64,000 bases of DNA from Metallumcola ferriviriculae (GTDB lineage: Bacteria; Bacillota; JADQBR01), in assembly GCF_035573695.1 (NCBI RefSeq), contig NZ_CP121694.1:2890501-2954500 (forward strand), given 5' to 3'. Positions within the stretch are counted from its first letter, which is position 1. Every line of letters begins with the position of its first letter. The notes beneath the pieces were generated by a model that saw only the letters and a program-made list of their open reading frames with translations, was not told the DNA's origin and made no database searches. This document shows, piece by piece, positions 45,803 to 54,080 of the stretch. The position numbers and the translations under genes were made by a program.

Positions 45803-47146
45803 CTAACCAATAGACTGAAGACAAACTTCTTTCTTTTTTGCCAATCTTTCCGGCATCACATCGTTACGAATTAAGTCCTGATAAGTCTCGGCCTTAATTA
45901 TTAATTCCGCCTGCCCGTCTTTAACCAATACCGCCCCCGGTTTGGTAAGACGGTTATAATTATTGGCCATACTATAGCCGTAAGCGCCGGTACAGGGCAT
46001 CAGCATGAGATCGCCGGCCTCAGTTTGGGGCAGTTCTACGTCCCAAGCAAGCATATCACCGGATTCGCAGCATTTGCCGGTAATCGAAACTGTTTGCTCC
46101 AATTCTCTATCAGCTTTATTGGCTAAGATAACCTCGTACTTAGCCTGGTAAAGAGCCGGGCGAATGTTATCCGTCATACCGCCATCCACAGCCACATACT
46201 TACGAACACCGGGTATTTCCTTGACTGAGCCGATGGTGTAAAGTGTGCTGCCGGCAGGACCGGCAATAGACCGGCCAGGTTCTACCAACACCCGGGGGGA
46301 TAATAGCTCAAACTCCTCAGTTTTCTCTTTCACCCGAGCCATAACCATGTCGGCATATTCTTCAACAGCTGCCGGTTGGTCACCATCAGAATAATAAATA
46401 CCAAAGCCGCCGCCCAAATTAAGTTCCTCAACAGCTAATCCTGTTTCCCGCTTAATGTCAGCAACAAACTGTACCATTACATCAACTGCATGCACATAGG
46501 ATTCCATCTCAAATATTTGCGAACCAATATGACAGTGTACTCCCCGAAAAGAAACATGCTTTTCCTTGACTGCTTTCACCGCTTCCAAGGCCTGCCCGTT
46601 GGGTAAAGTAAAACCAAATTTAGAATCAATCTGTCCGGTCCTAATATAATCATGAGTATGCGCTTCCACACCTGGTGTAATACGCAGTAGTACTTCCGGC
46701 ACGCAGTGACGTTCCCGAGCCAAAGCATCCAAAATCTCCAACTCATAAAAATTATCCACCACTATCCGGCCCACTTCATTATCCAAAGCCATGCGCAGCT
46801 CTTCAGGCGTCTTATTATTACCATGGAAGTAAACTCTGTCCATCGGAAAGCCGGCCTTAAGAGCTGTATATAATTCACCGCCGGAGACCACATCAAGACC
46901 CAGACCCTCTTCCTCAATAATACGACAGACTGCCGTAGTTAAAAATGCCTTGCTGGCATAAAGAACCTGGGCATTATGATACTTTTCGGTAAAAGCGTTA
47001 TAATATTCTCTGCAGGTTGCCCGCATTTTCGTCTCATCAAAAATATATAAGGGTGTGCCATACCGTTTGGCTAAGTCTACGGTATCGCAGCCGCCCACTT
47101 CCAGATGTCCTAGGTCATTAATCTTCATAGTGCCATGAAATTTCAT
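45803..47146 (-). CDS. lysA: Diaminopimelate decarboxylase
   Basis: PLP-dependent decarboxylation of meso-diaminopimelate to lysine. The 447-residue product has fold type III barrel features: PLP lysine in VLYASKAFLT (near 55), HGNNKT near 100, HCHIGSQIFEMESY (near 206) and GGGFGIYY (near 248) for phosphate. The C-terminal substrate segment CESGDMLAWDVELPQTEAGDLMLMPCTGAYGYSMANNYN (near 351-389) contributes the active-site Cys of the dimer partner. ATG 47146 has GGAGAGG upstream. Controlled by the lysine riboswitch in its leader. Confidence 0.97.
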   Translation of the reverse strand: MKFHGTMKINDLGHLEVGGCDTVDLAKRYGTPLYIFDETKMRATCREYYNAFTEKYHNAQVLYASKAFLTTAVCRIIEEEGLGLDVVSGGELYTALKAGFPMDRVYFHGNNKTPEELRMALDNEVGRIVVDNFYELEILDALARERHCVPEVLLRITPGVEAHTHDYIRTGQIDSKFGFTLPNGQALEAVKAVKEKHVSFRGVHCHIGSQIFEMESYVHAVDVMVQFVADIKRETGLAVEELNLGGGFGIYYSDGDQPAAVEEYADMVMARVKEKTEEFELLSPRVLVEPGRSIAGPAGSTLYTIGSVKEIPGVRKYVAVDGGMTDNIRPALYQAKYEVILANKADRELEQTVSITGKCCESGDMLAWDVELPQTEAGDLMLMPCTGAYGYSMANNYNRLTKPGAVLVKDGQAELIIKAETYQDLIRNDVMPERLAKKKEVCLQSIG

Positions 47147-47201
47147 TTGGTTCCTCTCCTTTTTTGATGATTTTACCAATACTCTATGTAATATTATCTC
47201 T

Positions 47202-47241
47202 AAAAAAACAAAAAACGACAGTGAGCATTCCTCACCGCCGT
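47202..47241 (-). terminator. Riboswitch-controlled intrinsic terminator in the lysA leader
   Basis: ACGGCGGTGAG pairs imperfectly with CTCACTGTCGT (two G-U or mismatched positions), then TTTTTTGTTTTTTT. It lies 56 bp before the lysA ATG and is the expression platform. Confidence 0.85.
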
Positions 47242-47244
47242 ATT

Positions 47245-47480
47245 ATGGCGCACATAGAAACACCCATCTCTTTCCCAGGTAAGCGAGATAGTTCTCCACC
47301 GGACAGCCAGGGCAGCTACCAGTGACAGTCCTACACCTATTAAGCGTAGACCCAGCCCAAAAACAGCAGCGGTTTTTGGACTTCGGCGAATGCCCCTTTC
47401 CTATGAGATCACAGGTGCCCTCCTCACTCATAGTAGTAATGGCTAATTCGCGCCTCTACCTCACCTCCATCAAGAGATGA
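47245..47480 (-). ncRNA. Lysine riboswitch (L box)
   Basis: The 5' leader of lysA contains the conserved L-box segments in order on the minus strand: GAGGTAGAGGCGCG, GAGTGAGGAGGG, AAAGGGGCATTCGCCGAAG, a long GTCC..AAAACC/TTTTTGGGC hairpin, GGGCTGGG, CTGTCACTGG and GGAGAACTATCTCGC. When lysine binds, the downstream terminator forms and lysA is shut off. The promoter TTGACA-17-TAATAT is just upstream. This explains most of the 440 bp without a gene between lysA and the phosphatase gene. Confidence 0.93.
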
Positions 47481-47502
47481 GGCATTAATATTCTTTTAAA
47501 AT

Positions 47503-47531
47503 ATATTAACACAGACACCACGTTATGTCAA
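47503..47531 (-). promoter_or_regulatory. Sigma-A promoter of the lysA transcript
   Basis: TTGACA (47526-47531), 17 bp, TAATAT (47503-47508). The -35 is perfect. It lies between the palindromic repeat copy 2 and the riboswitch. Confidence 0.8.
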
Positions 47532-47546
47532 CTAATTTCCAGGCTA

Positions 47547-47595
47547 GCAATAACTTGACAAAATGGTGCCTGACACCATTTTGTCAAGTTATTGC
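47547..47595. repeat. Palindromic repeat, copy 2
   Basis: Two perfect 22-bp arms (GCAATAACTTGACAAAATGGTG and its complement) with a 5-bp centre. The TAA stop of the histidine phosphatase gene (47589-47591) lies inside the right arm. The element lies between that gene and the lysA promoter and can fold as a strong hairpin with T-runs on both strands, so it may act as a two-way terminator. Confidence 0.88.
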
Positions 47596-48200
47596 AGATG
47601 GCATGTGCTGTTAAGCAGCGATATTATGGGTGGATGGTTTTTTGGAAATTTGATAATGTTCACTGCTGTATTCCCCTGCTCAATCTGCCACATGGCTTTA
47701 AGAGGCAAATCCAATACGGAGCAAAGAATGGTACGGATAGTAGCACCGTGGGAGAAGACTGCCACTTTACCGGCATATTCATTCTTTGCTACAATATCCT
47801 TCACCGCCTGATAGGCCCGTTTCTTAACCAGGGCAAAGCTTTCTCCCTCAGGCAGGTTTACTTCCGCCGGGTTTTCCATCCACTGCTTGACTATGTCAGG
47901 GAAAATCTTATTAATCTCTTTAAAGGTACGGCCTTCCCATGTACCGAAATTGATTTCCCTCAGTCGTCTATCTGCCGTTACTTTAATCGCTCTACTATCC
48001 GCAACTGCAGCAGCGGTATCATAGGCCCGAGATAAATCACTGGCATAGATGGCGGTATATCGCACTTCTTTAAGCCAGTGTGCCAATTCTTTCGCCTGTC
48101 TTCGGCCCACTTCACTTAAGGGTACATCCTGGTGTCCCTGATATTTATGGTCCTGATTCCACAATGTTTCGCCATGACGGACTAAATACATTTCAAGCAT
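47589..48200 (-). CDS. Histidine phosphatase family protein (phosphoglycerate mutase-like)
   Basis: A 203-residue branch of the histidine phosphatase superfamily. The catalytic motif is LVRHGETLWNQDHKYQG (near 6-22), with the phosphorylated His9, followed by LSRAYDTA (near 56), REINFGTWEG (near 83-92) and VFSHGATIRTIL (near 149) with the second His. It may act as a phosphoglycerate mutase-like, PhoE-type or CobC-like phosphatase; sequence alone does not decide. The last codons and stop lie inside palindromic repeat copy 2, so the extreme C-terminus may have been shaped by that element. AAAGGAGAAGG precedes the ATG. Confidence 0.9.
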   Translation of the reverse strand: MLEMYLVRHGETLWNQDHKYQGHQDVPLSEVGRRQAKELAHWLKEVRYTAIYASDLSRAYDTAAAVADSRAIKVTADRRLREINFGTWEGRTFKEINKIFPDIVKQWMENPAEVNLPEGESFALVKKRAYQAVKDIVAKNEYAGKVAVFSHGATIRTILCSVLDLPLKAMWQIEQGNTAVNIIKFPKNHPPIISLLNSTCHLQ

Positions 48201-48357
48201 AATCCTTCTCCTTTAGCGTTTTAAATTCCTAATAGTTTAAGCATATAGCGGTAAGTATTACTGGGGCGTCCAACTCACAGCTTTAAGGCACGGGCTTCCT
48301 CATTAAAGTAATTCGGTTATCATGAGCTGCTAAGATTACTTTTACCTTTTATTTGTT

Positions 48358-48382
48358 ATTCTAATTCATCATAATAATTCCT
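48358..48382 (-). promoter_or_regulatory. Sigma-H-like promoter, upstream of the histidine phosphatase gene
   Basis: Minus strand AGGAATT (48376-48382), 11 bp, TTAGAAT (48358-48364), the same arrangement as upstream of ilvC. It is about 160 bp before the ATG at 48200; the intervening 48201-48357 has no gene or obvious structure. Confidence 0.4.
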
Positions 48383-48445
48383 TGTTTTATTTGCCAACTT
48401 GCAGAGGGAAAAACCTTTTTGGGGGTAGTCATGAAGGAAAAAATA

Positions 48446-48472
48446 TTGATATGGGAGAAACTAGTATATAAT
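48446..48472 (+). promoter_or_regulatory. Putative sigma-A promoter of the HAD phosphatase gene
   Basis: TTGATA (48446-48451), a short 15-bp spacer, TATAAT (48467-48472). About 43 bp before the chosen ATG. Confidence 0.4.
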
Positions 48473-48514
48473 GCTTTAATCAAACAAGTATGCCAACTAA
48501 GAGGTGAAGAAAAT

Positions 48515-49189
48515 ATGTTAACAACAATTCTTTTTGATTTGGATGGTACAGTGACAAACTCACTGCCGCTGATCAAACAAACGTATGCTAAAGTTTTCAA
48601 GGAAATGGGTTTAAACTGGGGTAACGATGATGTCATGCGGCTGATTGGTCTGCCGCTTAAAGAAATCGGGCGGCAGTTTGCCGGTGAGCTTCGGGTAGAA
48701 GAGTTTTTTGATCGCTACCAATACTTTTACCGCCGAGAACACAACCGCTGTATGGAGGTTTACCCGGGCACCGAAGAATTACTTAACCAACTGGGCAAAC
48801 AGTTTACTTTGGCTATCGTAACTTCAAAGAGCAAAGTGGGCACGGAAATGACCTTGGATTTCCTAAAGCTTAAAAATAAGTTTTCAGTGGTGATTACTGC
48901 TGATGATGTGGAAAAGCATAAGCCAGACCCGGAGCCAGTAGAAAAGGCACTTGCATCATTAGATGCTCATCCTGATGAAGCAGTTTTCATCGGCGATAGT
49001 CCCTTTGACATTGTCAGCGGTAACAATGCCGGCGTTACCACCATTGCCGTCAGCTGGGGCATGGCTGATGCAGCAGAACTGAATACACATCTGCCAAACT
49101 ATCTAGTGTCCAGCCGTGAGCAGTTGAGTGTAGTTATTGAAAAAATCGCCCAGGAGGGCGCACTGCCCCAGAGGGTCTCTAAAAAATGA
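48515..49189 (+). CDS. HAD-superfamily hydrolase, pyrophosphatase PpaX/phosphoglycolate phosphatase-like
   Basis: A 224-residue HAD hydrolase. Motif I is ILFDLDGTVTNSL (residues 5-17, with nucleophile Asp and acid Asp), motif II is VTSKSK (near 109), motif III Lys is in EKHKPDPEPVEKAL (near 134-147) and motif IV is AVFIGDSPFDIVSGNNAGV (near 157). A helical C1 cap lies at about 17-85. The PpaX/Gph subgroup hydrolyses pyrophosphate or phosphoglycolate; precise substrate open. ATG 48515 has AGAGGTG upstream; an ATG at 48419 would add 32 residues unlike the family and would place the start before the likely promoter. Confidence 0.9.
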   Translation: MLTTILFDLDGTVTNSLPLIKQTYAKVFKEMGLNWGNDDVMRLIGLPLKEIGRQFAGELRVEEFFDRYQYFYRREHNRCMEVYPGTEELLNQLGKQFTLAIVTSKSKVGTEMTLDFLKLKNKFSVVITADDVEKHKPDPEPVEKALASLDAHPDEAVFIGDSPFDIVSGNNAGVTTIAVSWGMADAAELNTHLPNYLVSSREQLSVVIEKIAQEGALPQRVSKK

Positions 49190-49235
49190 ATACCTACCTT
49201 TAACGTGACTGCTTTAATACTATAAAGTAGGGTAA

Positions 49236-49275
49236 AAAGATATTCCGGAGGAAATTTCGCATCCGGAATATCTTT
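49236..49275 (+). terminator. Terminator after the HAD phosphatase gene
   Basis: AAAGATATTCCGGA and TCCGGAATATCTTT form a stem of about 13 bp with a 12-nt loop and TTATT after it. It can act on both strands. Confidence 0.7.
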
Positions 49276-49380
49276 ATTAGTGTAATTTTCTTTTAGCAAT
49301 CAAATAATAATTATCGCCATCGTAGCTGCCATGAGGCTGATGGTGCTACGCAGCGGTATGGAAGTCTATATATAAATAAA

Positions 49381-49405
49381 GAACCCTGCAAAATGCACAG
49401 GGTTC
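49381..49405 (-). terminator. Terminator after trpB
   Basis: GAACCCTG / CAGGGTTC stem, 9-nt loop, then TTTATTT on the minus strand, 13 bp after the trpB stop. Confidence 0.75.
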
Positions 49406-49417
49406 ATAGCTTCTTAT

Positions 49418-50791
49418 TTATATTTTAGGGAGACAGGCCAGGCTCTGCTTGACACTTTCTTCAGCATAGTCCGCATCTTCCAGTTTATTACCCAGGTAAG
49501 CGTCGTAAGCAGTAAGATCAAAATGGCCATGACCGCTAAGGCCAAACAGAATGGTCTTTGCTTCACCCGCTTCTTTGCACCTTAAGGCCTCGACCACCGC
49601 ACCATGAATCGCGTGGGAAGATTCCGGTGCCGGTACTATTCCTTCACTGCGAGCAAAACGGATAGCCGACGCAAATACTTCATTCTGACCGAATGCCTGC
49701 GCTTCGATCAATTTATCTTGGTAAAGCTGACTAACCAATGATGAAGCACCGTGGTAGCGAAGCCCGCCCGCATGAATTCCCGGTGGTACAAAATCATGGC
49801 CCAGGGTGTACATCATAGTGATAGGCGTCAATTGAGCCGTATCGCCAAAATCATAGGCAAAAGTACCCTTTGTCAAGGTAGGACATGCACTAGGTTCTAT
49901 CGCTATAACCCGCACTTTTTTATTTTCAGTCAAATTATCTTTTATAAAGGGAAAACCCAACCCGGCAAAATTACTGCCGCCGCCGCAGCAACCGATAACT
50001 ATGTCGGGATATTCGTCTACTTTAGCCAACTGCTGACGCGCTTCCAGACCAATAACTGTCTGATGCAGCACCACATGGTTAAGTACGCTGCCTAAGGCAT
50101 AATTAGTATCGTCGCGCTGGGCTGCGTCCTCCACAGCTTCACTAATAGCGATACCTAAACTGCCCAAGGACTCAGGGTCTTTGGCCAAAATACTCCGTCC
50201 TGATTCAGTATATTGACTGGGGCTCGCTATTACATTGGCCCCGAATACTTCCATGAAGGATCGTCGGTAGGGCTTTTGGCTGAAACTAATCTTCACCATA
50301 TAAACCGTACACTCTAGACCAAAGAACGCACAGGCCTGGCTCAGTGCTGTTCCCCACTGACCGGCGCCGGTTTCCGTGGCCAATCTCTTGATACCCGCCT
50401 GCTTGTTATAATAGGCCTGCGGTATAGAGGTATTGAGCTTGTGGCTGCCTGAAGGACTGACGCCTTCGTATTTGTAGTAAATCTTTGCTGGCGTATCCAA
50501 CTCTTTTTCCAAACGGACAGCACGATAAAGAGGTGCCGGCCTCCAAGTACGGTAAATATCAGCTACCTCTTCAGGAATATCTACCCACCTGTCGGTGGTT
50601 ACCTCCTGTTTTATCAGTTCCATTGGAAAAATTGCGGATAAATCTTCAGGTCCGGCAGGTTGCTTGGTGGCAGGATTCAACGGTGGCTTTGGCAGATTAG
50701 GCATATCCGCCTGAATGTTGTACCACTGTCTCGGCATTTCCCTCTCATCCAACAAAATCTTCACAGCTTCTTTTTTACTCATCTTACTCAT
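49418..50791 (-). CDS. trpB2: Tryptophan synthase beta chain, TrpB2 type
   Basis: A 457-residue PLP enzyme that condenses indole (or serine-derived aminoacrylate chemistry) to tryptophan. It belongs to the longer TrpB2 group: N-terminal [24 protein letters not shown] and the WRPAPLYRA region. The PLP Lys is in SGSHKLNTS (near 113-121), the substrate loop in [13 protein letters not shown] (near 140), phosphate-binding Gly loop [11 protein letters not shown] (near 243), and the C-terminal [12 protein letters not shown] (near 390) follows. There is no trpA nearby; TrpB2 often occurs without TrpA and may salvage indole or use other substrates. AGGAGAG precedes the ATG. Confidence 0.93.
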   Translation of the reverse strand: MSKMSKKEAVKILLDEREMPRQWYNIQADMPNLPKPPLNPATKQPAGPEDLSAIFPMELIKQEVTTDRWVDIPEEVADIYRTWRPAPLYRAVRLEKELDTPAKIYYKYEGVSPSGSHKLNTSIPQAYYNKQAGIKRLATETGAGQWGTALSQACAFFGLECTVYMVKISFSQKPYRRSFMEVFGANVIASPSQYTESGRSILAKDPESLGSLGIAISEAVEDAAQRDDTNYALGSVLNHVVLHQTVIGLEARQQLAKVDEYPDIVIGCCGGGSNFAGLGFPFIKDNLTENKKVRVIAIEPSACPTLTKGTFAYDFGDTAQLTPITMMYTLGHDFVPPGIHAGGLRYHGASSLVSQLYQDKLIEAQAFGQNEVFASAIRFARSEGIVPAPESSHAIHGAVVEALRCKEAGEAKTILFGLSGHGHFDLTAYDAYLGNKLEDADYAEESVKQSLACLPKI

Positions 50792-50893
50792 CTCTCCTCT
50801 CCTAATCTAAAACTAAACTAAACTCATGTTTCCACTATTTTACTAAAAGCCGTCACCATTGTCCAGAGGTTTTTATGGTATTTCTTTGCAATT

Positions 50894-50941
50894 GCAATAA
50901 CTTGACAAAAAGGTGCCTGGCACCTTTTTGTCAAGTTATGC
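50894..50941. repeat. Palindromic repeat, copy 3
   Basis: GCAATAACTTGACAAAAAGGTGCC then a one-base centre and its near-perfect complement; the right end has lost one T (ATGC for ATTGC). The TAA stop of the downstream-named activase gene (50936-50938) is inside the right arm. Inner arms GGTGCC/GGCACC with AAAAA/TTTTT flanks could serve as a bidirectional terminator between the activase operon and trpB2. Confidence 0.88.
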
Positions 50942-51901
50942 GGAGAGGGATTGTTCCCATTTGCCGCAGCGGTCGCCCCAGCGGGCCAGCGGCTGTCCGT
51001 CCATACTGATCTCGATTACTTCGCAGGCGTTGGCGCAGCCGGAACATTCAAAACTTCTGGTATCGAACTGTTGGTCTACCAAAGAGAAGCCGCGGAAATC
51101 TGTATATCCTTTCTGCTTTACTTTTTCCTGGGCTAAGATTGCGGCCCCCACGGCCCCCATAACATTGAAATACTTCGGGATGATTACTTCCTGGCCCAAT
51201 GCTTTGTTAAAGGCCTTGTGCATACCGGCGTTAGCGGCTACCCCGCCTTGGAATACCACCGGTCCCAAAATTTCCTTTCCTTTACCCACATTATTTAAGT
51301 AGTTGCGCACCAGTGCCTCACAAAGTCCGGCGATTATATCGGGCAGACTGTGCCCCATCTGTTGTTTGTGGATCATATCAGATTCGGCAAAAACCGAACA
51401 GCGCCCAGCCACCCGAACGGGGTTATCGGTACGCAGAGCCAGATCGCCGAACTCTTCGATGGCCACGTCCAGCCGTGCCGCCTGCTGGTCAAGAAAGGAA
51501 CCGGTGCCCGCGGCACAAACGGTATTCATGGCAAAGTCACTGACAATCCCGTTACGAAGAATGATTATTTTAGAATCCTGACCGCCAATTTCTAAAACCG
51601 TCTGTACTTCGGGAACCATCTCGATAGCAGCAATGGCGTGAGCGGTAATCTCATTCTTCATCGTATCCGCACCTACAATCACCGCCGACAGGTTGCGGGC
51701 ACTGCCGGTAGTACCTACCCCTGCTACTTGATAAGTCTGCCGCATATCCTTTTTTAATTTCATTAACCCGTTTTTCACTGTCCTAATGGGCTGACCCTGC
51801 GTGCGCAGGTAGAGTGACTCCATTATTTCCCTATCTTCATTCATCAGCACTAAGTTAGTGCTGACTGAACCCACGTCTAATCCCAGAAATACCTTCATCA
51901 C
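50936..51901 (-). CDS. BadF/BadG/BcrA/BcrD-type ATPase, 2-hydroxyacyl-CoA dehydratase activase family
   Basis: A 321-residue ASKHA-fold ATPase that carries a [4Fe-4S] cluster at its dimer interface and injects one electron into a 2-hydroxyacyl-CoA dehydratase or benzoyl-CoA reductase. Motifs: GLDVGSVSTNLVLM (7-20) for phosphate 1, GVGTTGSARNLSA (near 62), IGGQDSKIIILRNG (near 101), NTVCAAGTGSFLDQQAARL (near 126-144, cluster Cys) and GRCSVFAESDMIHKQQMG (near 167, cluster Cys). The C-terminal CSGCANACEV (near 292-301) is an additional cysteine motif found in the activase-related subgroup. Stop lies inside palindrome copy 3. Third of three linked genes. Confidence 0.9.
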   Translation of the reverse strand: MMKVFLGLDVGSVSTNLVLMNEDREIMESLYLRTQGQPIRTVKNGLMKLKKDMRQTYQVAGVGTTGSARNLSAVIVGADTMKNEITAHAIAAIEMVPEVQTVLEIGGQDSKIIILRNGIVSDFAMNTVCAAGTGSFLDQQAARLDVAIEEFGDLALRTDNPVRVAGRCSVFAESDMIHKQQMGHSLPDIIAGLCEALVRNYLNNVGKGKEILGPVVFQGGVAANAGMHKAFNKALGQEVIIPKYFNVMGAVGAAILAQEKVKQKGYTDFRGFSLVDQQFDTRSFECSGCANACEVIEISMDGQPLARWGDRCGKWEQSLSA

Positions 51902-52995
51902 TACATCACTCCTGTTTGAGCATATTTCTGCCGATAAATTAAATCTACAAATGCCTCCAAGCGCGTCACCAATCCAGCTTTCCCCGTTTGTTCATCCACG
52001 TAGATGCTCATTACCGGTATGCCGTGGTCCTTACTCACCCGCGGCAATATAGTCTGGGCCACAATTTCCGGCATACAGGTTAAAGGTGCCAATTGGATGA
52101 CGCCGTCAAAGCCCTGCTGCGCATAGTCAACGGTTCCGCCCACCGTTTCCCAGCCGTGGCCACCGACAAAATGGTTAAGATAGGGCTTGGCCAGCTTTCG
52201 CAATCTTTTATTGCTTTTAATTGGGATAATACCTCGGAAAATATGATCATTTATCCACTCACTGAGATAAACTGAACGACTTACTTCAGCGCCCATTCGG
52301 CCTAAATGCCTTTCCATATCCAGATTTACAAAGGGTTCTAAAATGGTATAAATTTCTCCCACCACAGCAATTTTTACCGGCTGGAACTCCGTCTTTTGGG
52401 GCAGCTCCCCCATGTCTGCCATGGCCCGGTGGGCAGCTGCATAAATGTCATTCCTATTATCTACCTGTTCTATTTCCACAACCGCTTTATCGAAAATACG
52501 GTCTGCTCCTCCTTGGCTTTTCTCTCTCGGTCTTATCTGCTGCAGTTTTATTTCCGCCAAATCAATAGCCCGCGCCTTATACCAGGCCAGTTGTACCGCC
52601 TTTATTATTGTCGGCCAAGATTTACCGTTTGCCAGGGTGCGCACGTCGTACATCAAGTCGCTGAAACTTGTATCCGGCGGCTCTAGCACCACCATCTTCA
52701 TATCTATTCCCAGATCATACAAAATTTCGCGCTGCACTTGGGCATAATAGCCAAAACGACAGGGCCCTAGACCCCCTGCCATGAGGATAGTGTCCGCCCC
52801 TATTTCTCGGGCTTCCAGATAGTTGCCCAAGTTAATCTTCAATGGAAGGCACGCAGATTCAGGGGAGTGCTGGGTACCTAAGGATAGTGTTCTTCTGCTA
52901 CATAGAGGGGGCACAATCACCTCCAGCCCCACATGCTCCAACATTGCTTTAATAGGAATATGTATGTATCCCATACGGGGAACGGTTATTGGCAA
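51901..52995 (-). CDS. Activase-related protein, dehydratase-like domain (split CoA-activase component)
   Basis: About 364 residues. The start MPITVPRMGYIHIPIKAMLEHVGLEVIVPP and the central SPESACLPLKINLGNYLEAREIGADTILMAGGLGPCRFGYYAQVQREIL (conserved Cys pair) match proteins fused to or paired with BadF-type ATPases. C-terminal HFVGGHGWETVGGTVDYAQQGFDGVIQLAPLTCMPEIVAQTILPRVSKD contains another Cys and looks like the substrate/cluster part of 2-hydroxyacyl-CoA dehydratases. TTG 52995 is the start (AAGGAGG 7 bp upstream); the ATG at 53025 would extend back into the upstream gene. Overlaps that gene by 10 bp and touches the ATPase gene by one base. Function unproven. Confidence 0.8.
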   Translation of the reverse strand: MPITVPRMGYIHIPIKAMLEHVGLEVIVPPLCSRRTLSLGTQHSPESACLPLKINLGNYLEAREIGADTILMAGGLGPCRFGYYAQVQREILYDLGIDMKMVVLEPPDTSFSDLMYDVRTLANGKSWPTIIKAVQLAWYKARAIDLAEIKLQQIRPREKSQGGADRIFDKAVVEIEQVDNRNDIYAAAHRAMADMGELPQKTEFQPVKIAVVGEIYTILEPFVNLDMERHLGRMGAEVSRSVYLSEWINDHIFRGIIPIKSNKRLRKLAKPYLNHFVGGHGWETVGGTVDYAQQGFDGVIQLAPLTCMPEIVAQTILPRVSKDHGIPVMSIYVDEQTGKAGLVTRLEAFVDLIYRQKYAQTGVM

Positions 52996-53972
52996 AGAGT
53001 ATCCCTCCTTACGATCATGTCCCAAAATGCTTCCAATCGGGTAACTAATCCTGCTTCTCCGGTGTGTTCATCAATGGTCAAAAATAAAAACGGCATAGTG
53101 CCGGCACGCCGGATATAGCGTTCCACCAGCTCACCGACAAGGGAATCGGGGCCGCAGCCGAAGCTTGCCACATGAATAATCCCTTTAATATCCGGTCGCT
53201 TCATTAAATGCAGCGCCGCCCCTATCTGGCGCTTACCCAGGGTCCAAAACATACGCTTAGGCAGCTTGGCTGCTTCATTTTCGATGATAGCATCAGGTAT
53301 GTTTTCAGCCGTCACCACCCGCGCTCCCTGCTTGTGCAGCCGTTGAATAATGTCCATACTAATATGGCGATCGTAAATGTTATAGCCATGTCCCAGCAGA
53401 CCAAGCACCGGTCGCTCCGTTTCCTGCTGTTCCTCATGACAATAATCTCTTTCGCCGGTCCACAATTCCAGGGCCTGCATAGGAGACTGCCCCTTTTCCA
53501 GAAGCAGTTCATACTGTTGCTGGGAGAAACGAGCCAGATGCCAGGCCTTACGTATTTTAATCCGACTGTTAGTGAGGTAGCTGCCCATTGTTACTGCCGC
53601 CTTCTGAGCTGCTTTTTCTGTTTTACTTAAATCAAAATCTACCTCTATCAAGTGGGGGAGCTTAATATCTGCCGCCTTAATCATGTCCGGCAGGCCCATG
53701 AATTTGGGACAAATATATTCTTTCTGGGCTGTACTTACCAACCGGGGCAAAAATAAATAGTCCACCTTATCAGCCAAATCTACCACATGCCCATAAAACA
53801 ATTTAACCGGTAGGCATGCTTCATCAACTGCTAGAGAAACGCCCCGATTTAGAATTTTTTTATTAGTCGGTTGAGATAGCACCACTTCGGCCCCCAGATT
53901 ATGAAAGAAATCACACCATAAAGGGAAGAAATAGTAGTAGAACAATCCACGCGGGATGCCGACTTTAACCAT
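52986..53972 (-). CDS. DUF2229-type activase-related protein (split CoA-activase component)
   Basis: A 328-residue protein beginning VKVGIPRGLFYYYFFPLWCDFFHNLGAEVVLSQPTNK, the DUF2229 hallmark. DEACLPVKLFYGHVVDLADKVDYLFLPRLVS (near 50-80) follows, and a later CGPDSLVGELVERYIRRAGTMPFLFLTIDEHTGEAGLVTRLEAF (near 273-317), with shared features to the next gene. In many clostridia these parts and the ATPase form one very long protein; here they are three overlapping genes. AAGGAGG precedes the ATG. First gene of the set, divergent from splB with 108 bp between. No dehydratase subunit gene is in the window. Confidence 0.82.
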   Translation of the reverse strand: MVKVGIPRGLFYYYFFPLWCDFFHNLGAEVVLSQPTNKKILNRGVSLAVDEACLPVKLFYGHVVDLADKVDYLFLPRLVSTAQKEYICPKFMGLPDMIKAADIKLPHLIEVDFDLSKTEKAAQKAAVTMGSYLTNSRIKIRKAWHLARFSQQQYELLLEKGQSPMQALELWTGERDYCHEEQQETERPVLGLLGHGYNIYDRHISMDIIQRLHKQGARVVTAENIPDAIIENEAAKLPKRMFWTLGKRQIGAALHLMKRPDIKGIIHVASFGCGPDSLVGELVERYIRRAGTMPFLFLTIDEHTGEAGLVTRLEAFWDMIVRRDTLCQ

Positions 53973-54080
53973 ATAAGATACCTCCTTATATCTCTCATAG
54001 GGTTACCGAAAAACGCATGGAATATTCTGCTATCATCTCAAAGTATCGTCAAGTCTAAAACTAACGTAGGAGTGATTGAA

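Noticed and set aside
47243-47431. Small minus-strand frame of 62 codons upstream of lysA
   Set aside because: It lies wholly within the lysine riboswitch, whose conserved segments explain the sequence.
54001-54080. Sigma-G promoter before splB
   Set aside because: A GCATG is present, but no matching -10 at 17-18 bp; too weak to report as a site.
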